Source of the DNA: Paludibacterium purpuratum | GTDB lineage: Bacteria > Pseudomonadota > Gammaproteobacteria > Burkholderiales > Chromobacteriaceae | Reading direction: 5' to 3' | Length of the DNA stretch: 64,000 bases | NCBI RefSeq assembly: GCF_004363805.1 | Contig: NZ_SNZP01000006.1 | Coordinates: 186,001-250,000 of the forward strand | Shown: piece after piece, positions 42,665-51,403 of the stretch | Layout: the number at the start of each line of letters is the position of its first letter | Position numbering within the stretch: the stretch's first letter is position 1 | The notes under the pieces: model-generated | What the model saw: only the letters and a program-made list of their open reading frames with translations | Told to the model about the DNA's origin: nothing | The model's database searches: none | Position numbers and translations under genes: made by a program

Positions 42665-43615
42665 ATGCAGCAACTGCACCCCACCCCATCGACCGTTGAG
42701 GCGTTTCTGCTGGCGATCGACTTCGGCGGCACCAAGATCGCCATGGCCACCGCCACGCCAGAAGGCACGCGTCTGTCCGAGTTGGAGATTCCGACGCAAG
42801 CCGACGAGGGCGCGGCACGTGTCATGGCGCGCATGCACGACGCGGCGATGGGGCTGATTGCACAGACTCGCCTGATGCATGGCGGCGAACTACGCGCTGT
42901 CGCGGCGGTGACGCCGGGCATCGTCGAGCCCGACGGCATTCGGCTGGCCCCGAATAACCCGGGCTGGGAAACGCTGGCGATGGCCGAAACGCTACGCCGG
43001 CTGTTCGGTGTCGAGTGCGTACAAGTGGAAACCGACGCCAAGGCCGCGGCACTGGCGGAAACGCGCTGCGGCGCACTGCGAAACCTGTCCTGCGGCTTAT
43101 ACGTCAACCTCGGCACAGGGCTTGCCGCGGCAGCGGTGATCGAAGGCAAAGTGTTGCGCGGCGCGCACGGCGCGGCGGGCGAAATCGCCTACCAGCTGCG
43201 AGGCGTCGCGGGTGAAACGCCCTTCGCCGATGGCGGTGCGCCACTGGAGCAATTCGTTTCCGGGCGGGCACTGGCCGACCGCGCCAGCGAACTGGTCGGC
43301 CGGCCGGTCAGTTGCCGCCAAGCGTTCGATCTGGCGCAGGATCGGCCCGAGGTGGCCGCCATGCTCGATCAAGCGCTGGACGCGCTGGTCATGCATGTCG
43401 CGAACATCGTGCTGATGCTCGACCCGGAACGCATCGCCGTGGGCGGCGGCATGGCGCGTGTGCCGCGCATCATCCCGGCGCTGAGCGCCGGACTGGCGCG
43501 TGCCTGCCCTTACCCGCCGCAGGTCGTCCTGGCGGCGTTCGAACAAGGCGCCGCGCTACAAGGCGCCATTCTGTGCGGCGTGGAGGCGTTGGCGGAAAAT
43601 CGCCGATCCCGCTGA
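42665..43615 (+). CDS. ROK-family sugar kinase without zinc motif
   Basis: Phosphorylates a hexose or amino sugar with ATP. The 316-residue protein starts with LLAIDFGGTKIAMA (phosphate loop), has the catalytic Asp in VETDAKAAALAE, YVNLGTGLAAAAVIEGK and HGAAGEIAY. The usual CxCGxxGCxE zinc-binding block of NagK/Mlc-type proteins is absent, replaced by GGAPLEQFVSGRAL. It is 28 bp after the transporter, with AAGGA before the ATG, so the two are probably co-transcribed under the divergent ROK repressor. Confidence 0.85.
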   Translation: MQQLHPTPSTVEAFLLAIDFGGTKIAMATATPEGTRLSELEIPTQADEGAARVMARMHDAAMGLIAQTRLMHGGELRAVAAVTPGIVEPDGIRLAPNNPGWETLAMAETLRRLFGVECVQVETDAKAAALAETRCGALRNLSCGLYVNLGTGLAAAAVIEGKVLRGAHGAAGEIAYQLRGVAGETPFADGGAPLEQFVSGRALADRASELVGRPVSCRQAFDLAQDRPEVAAMLDQALDALVMHVANIVLMLDPERIAVGGGMARVPRIIPALSAGLARACPYPPQVVLAAFEQGAALQGAILCGVEALAENRRSR

Positions 43616-43702
43616 CGCCCCAGCGGCACGGTTATGCTCATCGCGGCTGACGCCGCCCCTACACAGGCTTTGCGTAGGAGCGACCTCGGCCGCGAATTTC
43701 AA

Positions 43703-44212
43703 TCAGGCGCCGCCGGCGAGAAAATCGCGCTTGCCGAGTTCGATGCCGCTGTGGCGCAAGATGTCGTAGGCGGTGGTGAGGTGGAAATAGAAGTTGGGGA
43801 AAACCCACTGCAGCAGGTAGTGCGCCCCGGTAAACGTCATGGGTTCGCCACGCACGGTCAGCACGATCTCGCGGCCTTCGCTACCGTCGAACAGCGCCGG
43901 GCTCAGGCTATCCAGGTAGGCCAGCGTCTTGGCGATGCGATCTTGCAACTCGTCAAAGCTGCTTTCCGTATCCTCGTAGCTGGGGATCTCGACGCCGGCT
44001 AAGCGGGAAACACAGCCCTTGGCCTGGTCGGTGGCGATCTGGACTTGGCGCGTCAACGGAAACATATCGGGAAACAGCCGCGCATTCAGCAACACCTCGG
44101 GCGCGATTTTCTTAGCCTCGGCGTGCTCCGCCGCCTTGCGCAGAATCGCCGACAGACTGCCCAGCATATGCTTGAGCACCGGCACCGAAGCGTCATACAT
44201 CGATAAACCCAT
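43703..44212 (-). CDS. DUF1993 family protein
   Basis: A 169-residue DinB-like helical-bundle protein of unknown function. It has MYDASVPVLKHMLGSLSAIL, LLNARLFPDMFPLTRQVQIATDQAK and FHLTTAYDILRHSGIELGKRDFLAG, all typical of DUF1993. Stands alone between the ROK kinase (convergent) and the PhzF-like gene (divergent). No catalytic residues are established for the family. Confidence 0.85.
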   Translation of the reverse strand: MGLSMYDASVPVLKHMLGSLSAILRKAAEHAEAKKIAPEVLLNARLFPDMFPLTRQVQIATDQAKGCVSRLAGVEIPSYEDTESSFDELQDRIAKTLAYLDSLSPALFDGSEGREIVLTVRGEPMTFTGAHYLLQWVFPNFYFHLTTAYDILRHSGIELGKRDFLAGGA

Positions 44213-44307
44213 GACCTATCTCCTTGTATTCGGACACGAACCCGGATTGACAACCCGGGAGTGGCAATGATAAACCCATGACAGATAAATAACCGAACCC
44301 CACTGCG

Positions 44308-45099
44308 ATGCAATTGAATATTTGCTACATCGACGCCTTCACCAAGGTGCCGTTTCGCGGCAACACCGCCGCGGTCGTGCCGCTGACGGAATGGCTGCCA
44401 GAGGCAACCATGCAAGCCATCGCCGCCGAGAACAACTTGTCGGAGACTGCGTTTTTTCTGACCGGCACACAAGAGAAGATTGCGATTCGCTGGTTTTCGC
44501 CACTCACCGAGATCGATTTCTGCGGCCATGCCACCCTGGCTTCCGCCTACCTGTTATTTCAGTCGAATCCATCGTGGACACAGTTGTCCTTTTGGGCCGA
44601 GGCGGTGGGCGAACTGCGGGTGTGCCGCCAGCCGGACGGCGCCATGCAGATGGCCTTTCCCAATCGCGCATCCCACGCGGTCGAGACCATCCCGCCCGCG
44701 CTGCTCGCCGGGCTGTCCGAACCGCCAAGCGCGGTGTTCCGCAACGTCCAGGCTTACATCGCACTGTACGATGACGAGGAGGCCATCCGCCGCATCACGA
44801 TCCAGCAAGACCCGCTAAAAACGCTGGCGCCCTACGACGTGGCAATTACCGCGCCGGGCAAGGAAAGCGACTTCGTTTCACGTTATTTCTGGCCAGCCAA
44901 CGGCGGCGTCGAAGACCCGGTCACCGGCTCCATCCATGCCGCACTGGCGCCATTTTGGGCCGAACGGCTAGGCAAAACCCAGTTGGTGGCGCGGCAACTA
45001 TCGGCGCGCGGCGGGATTTTGCACTGCGCGTTGGAAGGCGACCGGGTGCTGGTGTCGGGCCACGCAGTGGAATACCTGCGCGGCACAATCACCCTCTAG
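44308..45099 (+). CDS. PhzF-family isomerase/epimerase-like protein
   Basis: Diaminopimelate-epimerase-fold protein of 263 residues. Conserved blocks are DAFTKVPFRGNTAAVVPL, NNLSETAFFL with the catalytic Glu of PhzF, FCGHATLASAYLL and GGVEDPVTGSIHAALAPFWA. Besides PhzF of phenazine synthesis, many relatives have unknown substrates, and no other phenazine gene is here, so a phenazine role is unlikely. Its TAG and the mdtH stop share the palindrome CTAG at 45096-45099. Confidence 0.87.
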   Translation: MQLNICYIDAFTKVPFRGNTAAVVPLTEWLPEATMQAIAAENNLSETAFFLTGTQEKIAIRWFSPLTEIDFCGHATLASAYLLFQSNPSWTQLSFWAEAVGELRVCRQPDGAMQMAFPNRASHAVETIPPALLAGLSEPPSAVFRNVQAYIALYDDEEAIRRITIQQDPLKTLAPYDVAITAPGKESDFVSRYFWPANGGVEDPVTGSIHAALAPFWAERLGKTQLVARQLSARGGILHCALEGDRVLVSGHAVEYLRGTITL

Positions 45100-46319
45100 A
45101 CAGCCCCGGCGCGTGCCGCCGCCCCGCTGGCGACCATGCGCGCCGCGCCGAAGAATTGCCGGTACAGCGCCCACCAGGTCAGGGCGCCGATCAGCGCCAG
45201 CGTGGCCCACGGCAGCCAAGGTTGCGTCAGGCGCACCCCTTGGTCGTATAGCCAGCCGCCGCCGGTGTAACCGATCGCACCGCCCAAGGCGAGACCCAAC
45301 CTACTCGCCCCCATGTAACTGGCGCGCGCCTGCGGGTTGGCCAAAGTCGCCACGTAGGCTTCGCGCGCCGGCTCGACGATCAACGTGCCGAGGTACAACA
45401 ATCCCAGCGCCAAGAAGGCCGGTAGCGCACGATGCACCAACGCCATGAACCCCAGACCGGCGATCATCAACGCCAGGCCGATCAGGATGCGCGTACCCCG
45501 TTGCAGATAACGCTCCCCAAGGCTCGCCAGCGGATACAGCAGGCACAGCGACAAGCCGGCTTCCAGCATGAACATCCAGCTCACCGCCGACGTACTGCCG
45601 GTCAGCTTCATCATCAATACCGGCATCAGCAGCAGCACCTGGACACACAAAACGTAATAACCGCTCAAGGCCAGCACGAAACGCATAAAACGGCGGTCGG
45701 CCAGCACCCGGCGCATCGAGGCCATCGGTGCCGCATCGCGCGTGCTCGCCACCCGGTAGGCCGGTAGCAGCAGGCTGTTGACCAGGGCAACCAACATGAA
45801 CACCCCCATGCCGAACAACGCCACCCAGCGAAAATCGAAACGCAACAACCAGGAGCCGAGCAAAGCGCCCAACACCGCGCCGGCACTCTCCTGCACCATC
45901 AGGATCGAATAGAAACGCGCGCGCTCGCGAGCGCGAACCAGCTTCACCACCAGTGCGCTACGCGGCGGATCGAACAGCACCCCGCCCAACCCGGCGAGTA
46001 CACAGGACAACACCAGCACCCACGGCGCCCGCGCCACCGCCATCACGCCGAAACCGACCGCACGCAACAGCATGCCGCTGACGATCAGCGGTTTGGCGCC
46101 AAAGCGGTCGGCCAGCGCGCCGCCGAATAGGCCCAAGCCCTGCTGGGTCAACTGACGCGCCCCCAGCGCCAGGCCAACGCTGGCGGCCGCCCAGCCCAGC
46201 CCGTCGACAAAGTGCAGGCTGACCATCGGCACCACCATGTAGAAGCCGAGCAATACCAACAGGCTGTCCAGCAAAATAAACCACTTGCCCCGGCGACGGG
46301 CCTGCCCGGCTGACGACAC
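45096..46319 (-). CDS. mdtH: MFS efflux transporter MdtH
   Basis: Proton-driven multidrug exporter of the inner membrane, about 12 helices, 407 residues. The sequence follows E. coli MdtH closely throughout: VSLHFVDGLGWAAASVGLAL, GLFGGALADRFGAKPLIVSG, FDPPRSALVVKLVRARERA and SYMGASRLGLALGGAIGY. Starts at GTG 46319 with GGGAG eight bases upstream. Divergent from a LysR regulator that may control it. Confidence 0.9.
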   Translation of the reverse strand: MSSAGQARRRGKWFILLDSLLVLLGFYMVVPMVSLHFVDGLGWAAASVGLALGARQLTQQGLGLFGGALADRFGAKPLIVSGMLLRAVGFGVMAVARAPWVLVLSCVLAGLGGVLFDPPRSALVVKLVRARERARFYSILMVQESAGAVLGALLGSWLLRFDFRWVALFGMGVFMLVALVNSLLLPAYRVASTRDAAPMASMRRVLADRRFMRFVLALSGYYVLCVQVLLLMPVLMMKLTGSTSAVSWMFMLEAGLSLCLLYPLASLGERYLQRGTRILIGLALMIAGLGFMALVHRALPAFLALGLLYLGTLIVEPAREAYVATLANPQARASYMGASRLGLALGGAIGYTGGGWLYDQGVRLTQPWLPWATLALIGALTWWALYRQFFGAARMVASGAAARAGAV

Positions 46320-46429
46320 GATCGCGTCTCCCTGTGCGGAATCATTAATAAATAATCAGTAGCATTATATGGATGGCATTAGTTATTATGTAATCCGATT
46401 TCTTGGAATAGTTAATATCAGGAATCGTA

Positions 46430-47314
46430 ATGTCTATTTCGTTAGCGGATCTGGCGTTGTTGATCGACGTGGCCGAGCTTGGCAGCTTCAGCCAGGCAGC
46501 GGCACGCCGCGGTTGGTCGCAGCCGCAGGTCAGCCAGCGCATCGCCGTGCTGGAAACCGAATTGGGACAAGCGCTGTTTCGCCGCCATCGACGCGGCGCG
46601 GTGGCCACCGCGGCTTGCGAAGTGTTCCTGGTGTCTGCGCGCCAAGCGGTGCAGGCATTCCAACAGGGGCAGGAGGCACTGTTGGCGGCGCCGCCGTTAC
46701 CGCGTGTCCATCTATCCTGCCTGCCGTCGCTGACCACCCCGGTGTTCGGCCCGCTACTGTTGCGGCTGGCCGACGCGCCGTTCGAAATCCGCTGCCATAC
46801 CGACCATTCGCCGCAAATCATGCAGGCCGTGCTGACGGGGGAAATCGATGTCGGTTTCGTGCTGAAGTGTCCGGCGATCGCCGGCGTACAAGTGGAGCCG
46901 CTCTGGCGCTCGGCCATCGTGCCGGTGGTGGCGGCCGATCACCCGCTGGCACGCGCACCGCAACCGCTGACGCTCAAAGCGGTCGCCGACTACCGTATCG
47001 CGCCGCAGTTCTGGGGCAGCGGCTGCGAAGAACTGATCCGGCGCATCTGGCTGGTGCGGCAGCACCGCAGTGCCATCCACGCCATCCAGCCCGCCTCGGC
47101 GGCGCGCGACCTGGCGCTCAGCCATGGCTTTCTTTCGTTTTTGCCGGAATTGTCGGTACGCTTCGATCTGCAGAAAGGCAGCCTGGTCAAACTGCAGATC
47201 CCGGAGCTGCCCGAATGGCAGTGGGAGGTGATGATGGCTTATCGCAGCGGCAAGCGCAAAGCCGAAGCCAAGCAGATCGTACTAGATAGCGCACGGGCAC
47301 TGGCAGCGTCATAG
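46430..47314 (+). CDS. LysR-family transcriptional regulator
   Basis: Typical LysR protein of 294 residues. The N-terminal helix-turn-helix reads LIDVAELGSFSQAAARRGWS and QPQVSQRIAVLETELGQALF, followed by a ligand-binding domain. Divergent from mdtH across a 110-bp AT-rich gap (46320-46429) containing ATTAATAAATAAT, a T-N11-A-like element. It may control mdtH or itself. Effector unknown. Confidence 0.87.
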   Translation: MSISLADLALLIDVAELGSFSQAAARRGWSQPQVSQRIAVLETELGQALFRRHRRGAVATAACEVFLVSARQAVQAFQQGQEALLAAPPLPRVHLSCLPSLTTPVFGPLLLRLADAPFEIRCHTDHSPQIMQAVLTGEIDVGFVLKCPAIAGVQVEPLWRSAIVPVVAADHPLARAPQPLTLKAVADYRIAPQFWGSGCEELIRRIWLVRQHRSAIHAIQPASAARDLALSHGFLSFLPELSVRFDLQKGSLVKLQIPELPEWQWEVMMAYRSGKRKAEAKQIVLDSARALAAS

Positions 47315-47516
47315 CACGGCCGTTTCAGCCCCCATCCTTGCCTTGAGCAACCATGATGGCGCATCGCGTCATTTTGGTTGCACCGCACAACGATGCCATG
47401 GCAATCCCCTAGCCGGCAAAGCATTTGGCACCGATCGCCGACAGCGACTAAAGTAAAACATCGGCCTCCGCCAAACGCCCCATCTCCCGACTATCGCCCC
47501 CCGTGGAGGTATCGCC

Positions 47517-47903
47517 ATGAACCTATGCCGCTTCGTTATCTTGGTTACGCTCGCAACCGTCATGGCGCTCGCGCGCGCCGGGGACATCAAACCCTACAGC
47601 CAGCAGCAATTCGACCAGCTCAGCGCACAAGGCCGACCGGTGGTGCTGGCTATTCATGCCAGTTGGTGCCCGACCTGCAAAGTACAAAAACCGATTCTCG
47701 CTCAACTGATGCAACAGCCGGCCTACCGCGAGGTCACCTTGCTGCAGATCGATTTCGATACCGACAAACCGTTGCTGGCGCGTTACCACGTCGACATGCA
47801 AAGCACCCTGATCGCTTTCAAGGGCCGGCATGAGGTCGTGCGCACGGTCGGCGACACCACGTCGGCCGGTATCGAACAACTCGTCAAGGCGACCTTGCGC
47901 TAG
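47517..47903 (+). CDS. Periplasmic thioredoxin-family protein
   Basis: Secreted or periplasmic dithiol protein of 128 residues. An N-terminal signal segment (FVILVTLATVMALARA) is followed by a thioredoxin domain with the active site SWCPTCKVQKP; the cis-Pro equivalent is replaced (MQSTLIAFKG). GGAGG is seven bases before the ATG. It is 11 bp upstream of a CcdA-like membrane reductase, which would supply its electrons. Likely in periplasmic disulfide reduction or cytochrome c maturation. The 200 bp before it hold nothing recognisable. Confidence 0.85.
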   Translation: MNLCRFVILVTLATVMALARAGDIKPYSQQQFDQLSAQGRPVVLAIHASWCPTCKVQKPILAQLMQQPAYREVTLLQIDFDTDKPLLARYHVDMQSTLIAFKGRHEVVRTVGDTTSAGIEQLVKATLR

Positions 47904-47914
47904 GGTCGCGAACC

Positions 47915-48643
47915 ATGGACTTCACGCTGGCACGCTATGGCGCGGGTTTTCTCGCCGGCCTGCTCACCACGCTGTCCCCTTGCGTACTGCCGCTCCTGCC
48001 CGTGCTGATCGGCTCGGCGCTTGCGGCCCATCGGCGTGCGCCGTTGGCCCTGGCCTTGGGCTTGGCATTGTCTTACGTGATGGTCGGCACACTATTGGCC
48101 CAGGCAGGCAGCAGTTTGCCGCTCGATAGCGCAGCAACGCGCCAACTGGCGGCCGGACTATTGGGCGTGTTCGGTTTGATATTGTTGTCGGCCGGCCTGG
48201 CGCGGCGTGTTGCCAGCGCCACCACGGGCCTGGCCGATTTCGGCCATCGATTACTCGATCGTTGGCGGTTGGACGGCCTACGGGGACAGTTCGTCGTCGG
48301 CTTGCTGCTCGGCATGGTGTGGAGCCCCTGCGTCGGCCCGACGCTCGGCGCCGCCATCGTACTGGCCGGACAGGGCCGCCAGTTGCCGCAGGTGGCGTTG
48401 TTGATGGGACTATTCAGCCTGGGGGCAACCCTGCCGATCCTGCTGCTGGCCCTGCTGTCGGGCAAGTGGATGCGACAGCGGCGCGACACCTTGCTGCGAA
48501 TCGGTCGAGTCGGCCGAATCTTCCTGGGCGTTATCCTGATAGCGGTATCGTTGTCGATTCTCAGCGGCGCGGATCGCCAGGTGGAAGGTTGGCTGCTCGA
48601 ACGCACGCCAGCATGGCTGATCTTGCTCACCACCCGTTTCTAG
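47915..48643 (+). CDS. ccdA: CcdA/DsbD-type membrane thiol reductase
   Basis: Carries reducing equivalents from cytoplasmic thioredoxin across the inner membrane. The 242-residue protein has about six helices and the paired cysteines in TLSPCVLPLLPV and WSPCVGPTLGAA, both in the Pro-flanked context of CcdA/DsbD. Partner is probably the preceding periplasmic thioredoxin-like protein. Confidence 0.88.
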   Translation: MDFTLARYGAGFLAGLLTTLSPCVLPLLPVLIGSALAAHRRAPLALALGLALSYVMVGTLLAQAGSSLPLDSAATRQLAAGLLGVFGLILLSAGLARRVASATTGLADFGHRLLDRWRLDGLRGQFVVGLLLGMVWSPCVGPTLGAAIVLAGQGRQLPQVALLMGLFSLGATLPILLLALLSGKWMRQRRDTLLRIGRVGRIFLGVILIAVSLSILSGADRQVEGWLLERTPAWLILLTTRF

Positions 48644-48645
48644 CA

Positions 48646-49029
48646 TCAGGCATTCACTGCGTCGTACTCGCGCTGAGCCGCCAATACCGAATCGATATTA
48701 TGCTCGGCCCAGTGCGCCAGCGATTCGATGGTGTTCGACAGTGTGTGCCCCAAGGCGGTCAACGCATACTCGACCGTCACCGGCACGGTGGCGAACACCT
48801 GCCGGGTCACCAAGCCATCGCGCTCCAGCTTCTTGAGGGTCTGCGACAACACCTTCTGCGAAATCCCTTCCACATCGCGCCGCAGCTGGTTGAACCGCAC
48901 CGGTTCGTCGCGCAGGCGATCCATGATCAGTAGCGACCATTTATCGGCCAGCCGATCGAGCACCATACGGGTCGGGCATGCCTGGCTGAATACGTTATAC
49001 GCCTGACAGCGCGTTGCGGTTTCCATCAT
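48646..49029 (-). CDS. HxlR-family redox/quinone-responsive repressor
   Basis: Winged-helix repressor of 127 residues. It has the conserved Cys in SQACPTRMVL, the DKWSLLIMDRLRDEP helix and VEGISQKVLSQTLKKLERDG recognition region. HxlR/QorR/YodB-type proteins sense quinones or electrophiles through this Cys and often repress a divergent quinone reductase. Here the divergent gene is a flavodoxin-type reductase. Two tandem ATGs (49029, 49026). Confidence 0.87.
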   Translation of the reverse strand: MMETATRCQAYNVFSQACPTRMVLDRLADKWSLLIMDRLRDEPVRFNQLRRDVEGISQKVLSQTLKKLERDGLVTRQVFATVPVTVEYALTALGHTLSNTIESLAHWAEHNIDSVLAAQREYDAVNA

Positions 49030-49049
49030 GGCAGTGGTTTCCTTAAAGT

Positions 49050-49102
49050 AACTAAGTTAGCTATAGGTGCCTTCTTGGCTACCTGGTATGTTAAATATAC
49101 CA
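49050..49102. promoter_or_regulatory. Candidate HxlR operators in the divergent gap
   Basis: Two palindromes lie between the divergent hxlR and reductase genes: AACTAAGTT at 49050-49058, and TGGTAT (49084-49089) with ATACCA (49097-49102) seven bases apart. Both are suitably placed for autoregulation and repression of the reductase. The assignment is inferred from symmetry and position. Confidence 0.45.
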
Positions 49103-49154
49103 TGTGCGTCAGGCTGTGGCATGGGCTACGGCATCACCATTCTGGAGAGAACGC

Positions 49155-49709
49155 ATGAGCAAAAACGTTGTGGTCTATTTCTCGGGCTACGGCCACACCC
49201 GCCGCGTCGCCGAAGCCGTGGCCGAAGGTGCGCACGCCAACCTGATCGCCATCGATGCCGAAGGCAATGTACCCGAAGCGGCCTGGGACGAACTGGCCGC
49301 CGCCGATGCCATCATTTTCGGCGCGCCGACCTATATGGGCTCGGTGCCCTGGCAGTTCAAGAAATTCGCCGACGCCTCCTCGAAGGCCTGGTTCACCCGC
49401 AATTGGCAAGACAAGGTCTTCGGCGGCTTCACCAACAGCGCCAGTCTCAACGGCGACAAGCAGATCACCATGATCTGGCTGCAAACCCTGGCGGCGCAGC
49501 ACGGCGGCATCTGGGTCAGCCTGGGCCAGGCTCCGGCCAACACCAAGGCGGCAACGCGCCAGGACGAAAACAACCTCGGCGGCTCGGCCGGGGTGTTGGT
49601 GCAAACGCCGGCGGACGCCAGCACGGAAGAGATGTCGAGCGGCGACCTGCAGACCGCGGTCAAGTACGGCGCGCGCGTCGCCGGCATTGCTCAACGCCTG
49701 CGCGGCTGA
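49155..49709 (+). CDS. Flavodoxin-family NAD(P)H-dependent oxidoreductase (WrbA-like)
   Basis: FMN-dependent reductase, probably of quinones. The 184-residue protein has VVVYFSGYGHTRRVAEAVAEG (phosphate loop), IIFGAPTYMGSVPWQFKKF and VFGGFTNSASLNGD. The frame extends to 49104, but ATG 49155 (MSKNVV) has GGAGAG upstream. Divergent from an HxlR-type sensor, an arrangement seen in quinone-detoxification pairs. Confidence 0.87.
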   Translation: MSKNVVVYFSGYGHTRRVAEAVAEGAHANLIAIDAEGNVPEAAWDELAAADAIIFGAPTYMGSVPWQFKKFADASSKAWFTRNWQDKVFGGFTNSASLNGDKQITMIWLQTLAAQHGGIWVSLGQAPANTKAATRQDENNLGGSAGVLVQTPADASTEEMSSGDLQTAVKYGARVAGIAQRLRG

Positions 49710-49724
49710 GCACGCCACACGTCA

Positions 49725-49750
49725 AACGGCCCGGGATGTCCCGGGCCGTT
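49725..49750 (+). terminator. Intrinsic terminator after the reductase
   Basis: Perfect 12-bp stem AACGGCCCGGGA / TCCCGGGCCGTT with a TG gap, 15 bp after the stop, followed by AAGTCTGTTG. Strong stem, weak U-tract. Confidence 0.75.
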
Positions 49751-49856
49751 AAGTCTGTTGAAAGTTCGTCGCCATCATTCGTCCATTCGGCGCTTTCCTG
49801 TGCCATTCTCCATTGACTAACGTATACTAAAGTTACAATGTAGTCGTTAGATGTAA

Positions 49857-49875
49857 TTGTATACATCGTATACAA
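49857..49875 (+). promoter_or_regulatory. Autoregulatory operator of the toxin-antitoxin operon
   Basis: Perfect palindrome TTGTATAC-ATC-GTATACAA directly before the Shine-Dalgarno of the antitoxin gene; a further GTATAC half-site lies near 49822. Such sites are usually bound by the ribbon-helix-helix antitoxin, alone or with its toxin. Confidence 0.75.
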
Positions 49876-49886
49876 AGGAGATGGTC

Positions 49887-50117
49887 ATGTCCGTGATGTC
49901 TGTCCGGTTAACCGATGAAGCCACGCAACAACTTGAGGCGTTGGCGGTCGCGACCGGCCGTAAGAAGTCTTTCTTGATTAGCCAAGCCATTGGCGATTAT
50001 CTAGCGCGAGAGGCATGGCAGATTCAAGAGATTCAGGCGGCCATCACAGAGGCTGATGCAGGGGAATTCGCGGAGGATGCGGAGGTCAATGCTTTCTTTG
50101 AGCGCTGGGGTGCTTGA
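49887..50117 (+). CDS. Ribbon-helix-helix (CopG/ParD-type) antitoxin
   Basis: A 76-residue protein whose N-terminus MSVMSVRLTDEATQQLEALA then TGRKKSFLISQAIGDYL is the RHH DNA-binding fold. The acidic C-terminal tail (EADAGEFAEDAEVNAFF) should bind and neutralise the toxin. ATG 49887 is set by AAAGGAG with correct spacing; an upstream frame begins at 49857. The stop overlaps the toxin's start (TGATG). Confidence 0.87.
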   Translation: MSVMSVRLTDEATQQLEALAVATGRKKSFLISQAIGDYLAREAWQIQEIQAAITEADAGEFAEDAEVNAFFERWGA

Positions 50118-50401
50118 TGCAGGTTAGATGGCTGAAGCAGGCAATCAGAAATTTAGCGAAAGAAGTCGACCACATCGCAGCAGAGAACCCAAGCGCTGCG
50201 CGCAGCTTGACCAAAGCGATACGCGAGTCAACCAACAACCTCATGACATTCCCGGCACAGGGCAGACCCGGGCGAGTGCCTGGCACGCGCGAGTTGGTCG
50301 TCGATGGCACCCCGTACCTCATCCCCTACCGAGTCAAAGGCGACGTAGTACAAATCCTCCGAGTGTTTCATATCCGGCGCAAGCTGCCGACAAGTTGGTA
50401 G
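50117..50401 (+). CDS. RelE/ParE-family toxin
   Basis: A 94-residue toxin with the RelE/ParE fold: MQVRWLKQAIRNLAKEVDHI, FPAQGRPGRVPGTRELVVDG, PYLIPYRV and ILRVFHIRRKLP. It acts either on ribosomes (RelE) or on gyrase (ParE); the GRPGRVPGTREL and PYLIPY blocks occur in the ParE-like YoeB/RelE_StbE cluster, so the target is uncertain. Coupled to the antitoxin by TGATG. Confidence 0.87.
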   Translation: MQVRWLKQAIRNLAKEVDHIAAENPSAARSLTKAIRESTNNLMTFPAQGRPGRVPGTRELVVDGTPYLIPYRVKGDVVQILRVFHIRRKLPTSW

Positions 50402-50459
50402 TCCATACGACATTCGATTGCGAGCCAATGGCGGCCGGCCCCAGGCCGCCTTGCTGCTT

Positions 50460-51236
50460 TTACAGTGCGGCGGGATCGATATCCGCCACGCTGTCGAAGA
50501 TATAGTCCGGCTGATAAGGGAAGTGCTCGACCGACTCGCGCGTCGACACGCCGGACAACACCAGCGCCGTGCACATGCCGGCCTCCAGCCCACCGACGAT
50601 ATCGGTATCCATGCGGTCGCCGATCATCACCGCGTCTTCCGGATGTACCCCAAGTTTGCGGGTGGCCAGCAACATCATCAGCGAATTGGGTTTGCCGACG
50701 ATGTAGGGTTTCTTGCCGGTTGCGGCGGAGATCGCCGCCAAAAGCGTGCCGGCCGCCGGCTCGTAGCCGCCCTCCACCGGGTCGATCATGTCCGGGTTGG
50801 TGCCGATGAACTTGGCCCCCTGATCGATGAAGCGTACCGCCTTCTTGATCTGCTCGAAGCTGAAGGTCTTTGACTTGGCCACCACCACGTAATCCGGGTG
50901 CGACTCGGAAATCGAAAAGCCGACGTTGTAGAGTTCGTTGATCAAACCGCCGCCGCCGACCACATAAGCCGTCGGCTGCGTCTTGCGCGTCTGGCTCTTG
51001 AGAAACATGGCGGTCGCCATGGCGCTGGTGATGAAGTTATCTTCGGTCAGGCCGCCGATGCCCAAGCCTTCCAGCTTGAGCTTCAAGTCCAGCGGCGTCT
51101 GCTCGGCGTTATTGGTCAGAAACAGGAATGGGGTCTGGCTGTCGACCAAGCGGGTGACGAAGTCGCGCGCGCCGGGAATCAATTGCTTGCCCCGGTAGAT
51201 CACGCCGTCCATATCGGAGATGATGCTTTTGCTCAT
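50460..51236 (-). CDS. HAD-IIA phosphatase, NagD-like
   Basis: Cytosolic phosphatase, likely acting on UMP or other nucleotides. The 258-residue protein has the nucleophile motif SDMDGVIYRGK, motif II LTNNAEQTP, the Lys of GKPNSLMM and the metal-site AVMIGDRMDTDIVGG. The cap domain is of IIA type (NagD/PNPase). ATG 51236 (MSKSII) is preferred to an upstream ATG 51251. Unlinked in function to the toxin-antitoxin pair downstream of which it is convergent. Confidence 0.85.
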   Translation of the reverse strand: MSKSIISDMDGVIYRGKQLIPGARDFVTRLVDSQTPFLFLTNNAEQTPLDLKLKLEGLGIGGLTEDNFITSAMATAMFLKSQTRKTQPTAYVVGGGGLINELYNVGFSISESHPDYVVVAKSKTFSFEQIKKAVRFIDQGAKFIGTNPDMIDPVEGGYEPAAGTLLAAISAATGKKPYIVGKPNSLMMLLATRKLGVHPEDAVMIGDRMDTDIVGGLEAGMCTALVLSGVSTRESVEHFPYQPDYIFDSVADIDPAAL

Positions 51237-51359
51237 TGCGGGAGTTTCCATTGCGTTTGGCGCCGCGCTCAGAATAGCGGCGACATAGTGTCAGAATAAC
51301 ACCTTCATACGAAGGCAGTCTTTTTCGATTCCGCGTTTTTTTCTGACACTGGAAACATA

Positions 51360-51382
51360 AAGATGTATTATTTATATATCTT
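51360..51382 (+). promoter_or_regulatory. NsrR-like operator upstream of nnrS
   Basis: A 23-bp palindrome with outer arms AAGATGTATT and ATATATCTT. It matches about 16 of 22 positions of the E. coli NsrR consensus and shares its AAGATG/ATCTT ends. Located 22 bp before the nnrS start. With the hmp site it suggests one NO-responsive regulon in this window. Confidence 0.7.
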
Positions 51383-51403
51383 TAATTCTCGGGACCGGCA
51401 ACC

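Noticed and set aside
44308-45099. Phenazine biosynthesis suggested by the PhzF-like gene
   Set aside because: No phzA-E or phzG homologue nearby; PhzF-like proteins are common with unknown roles.
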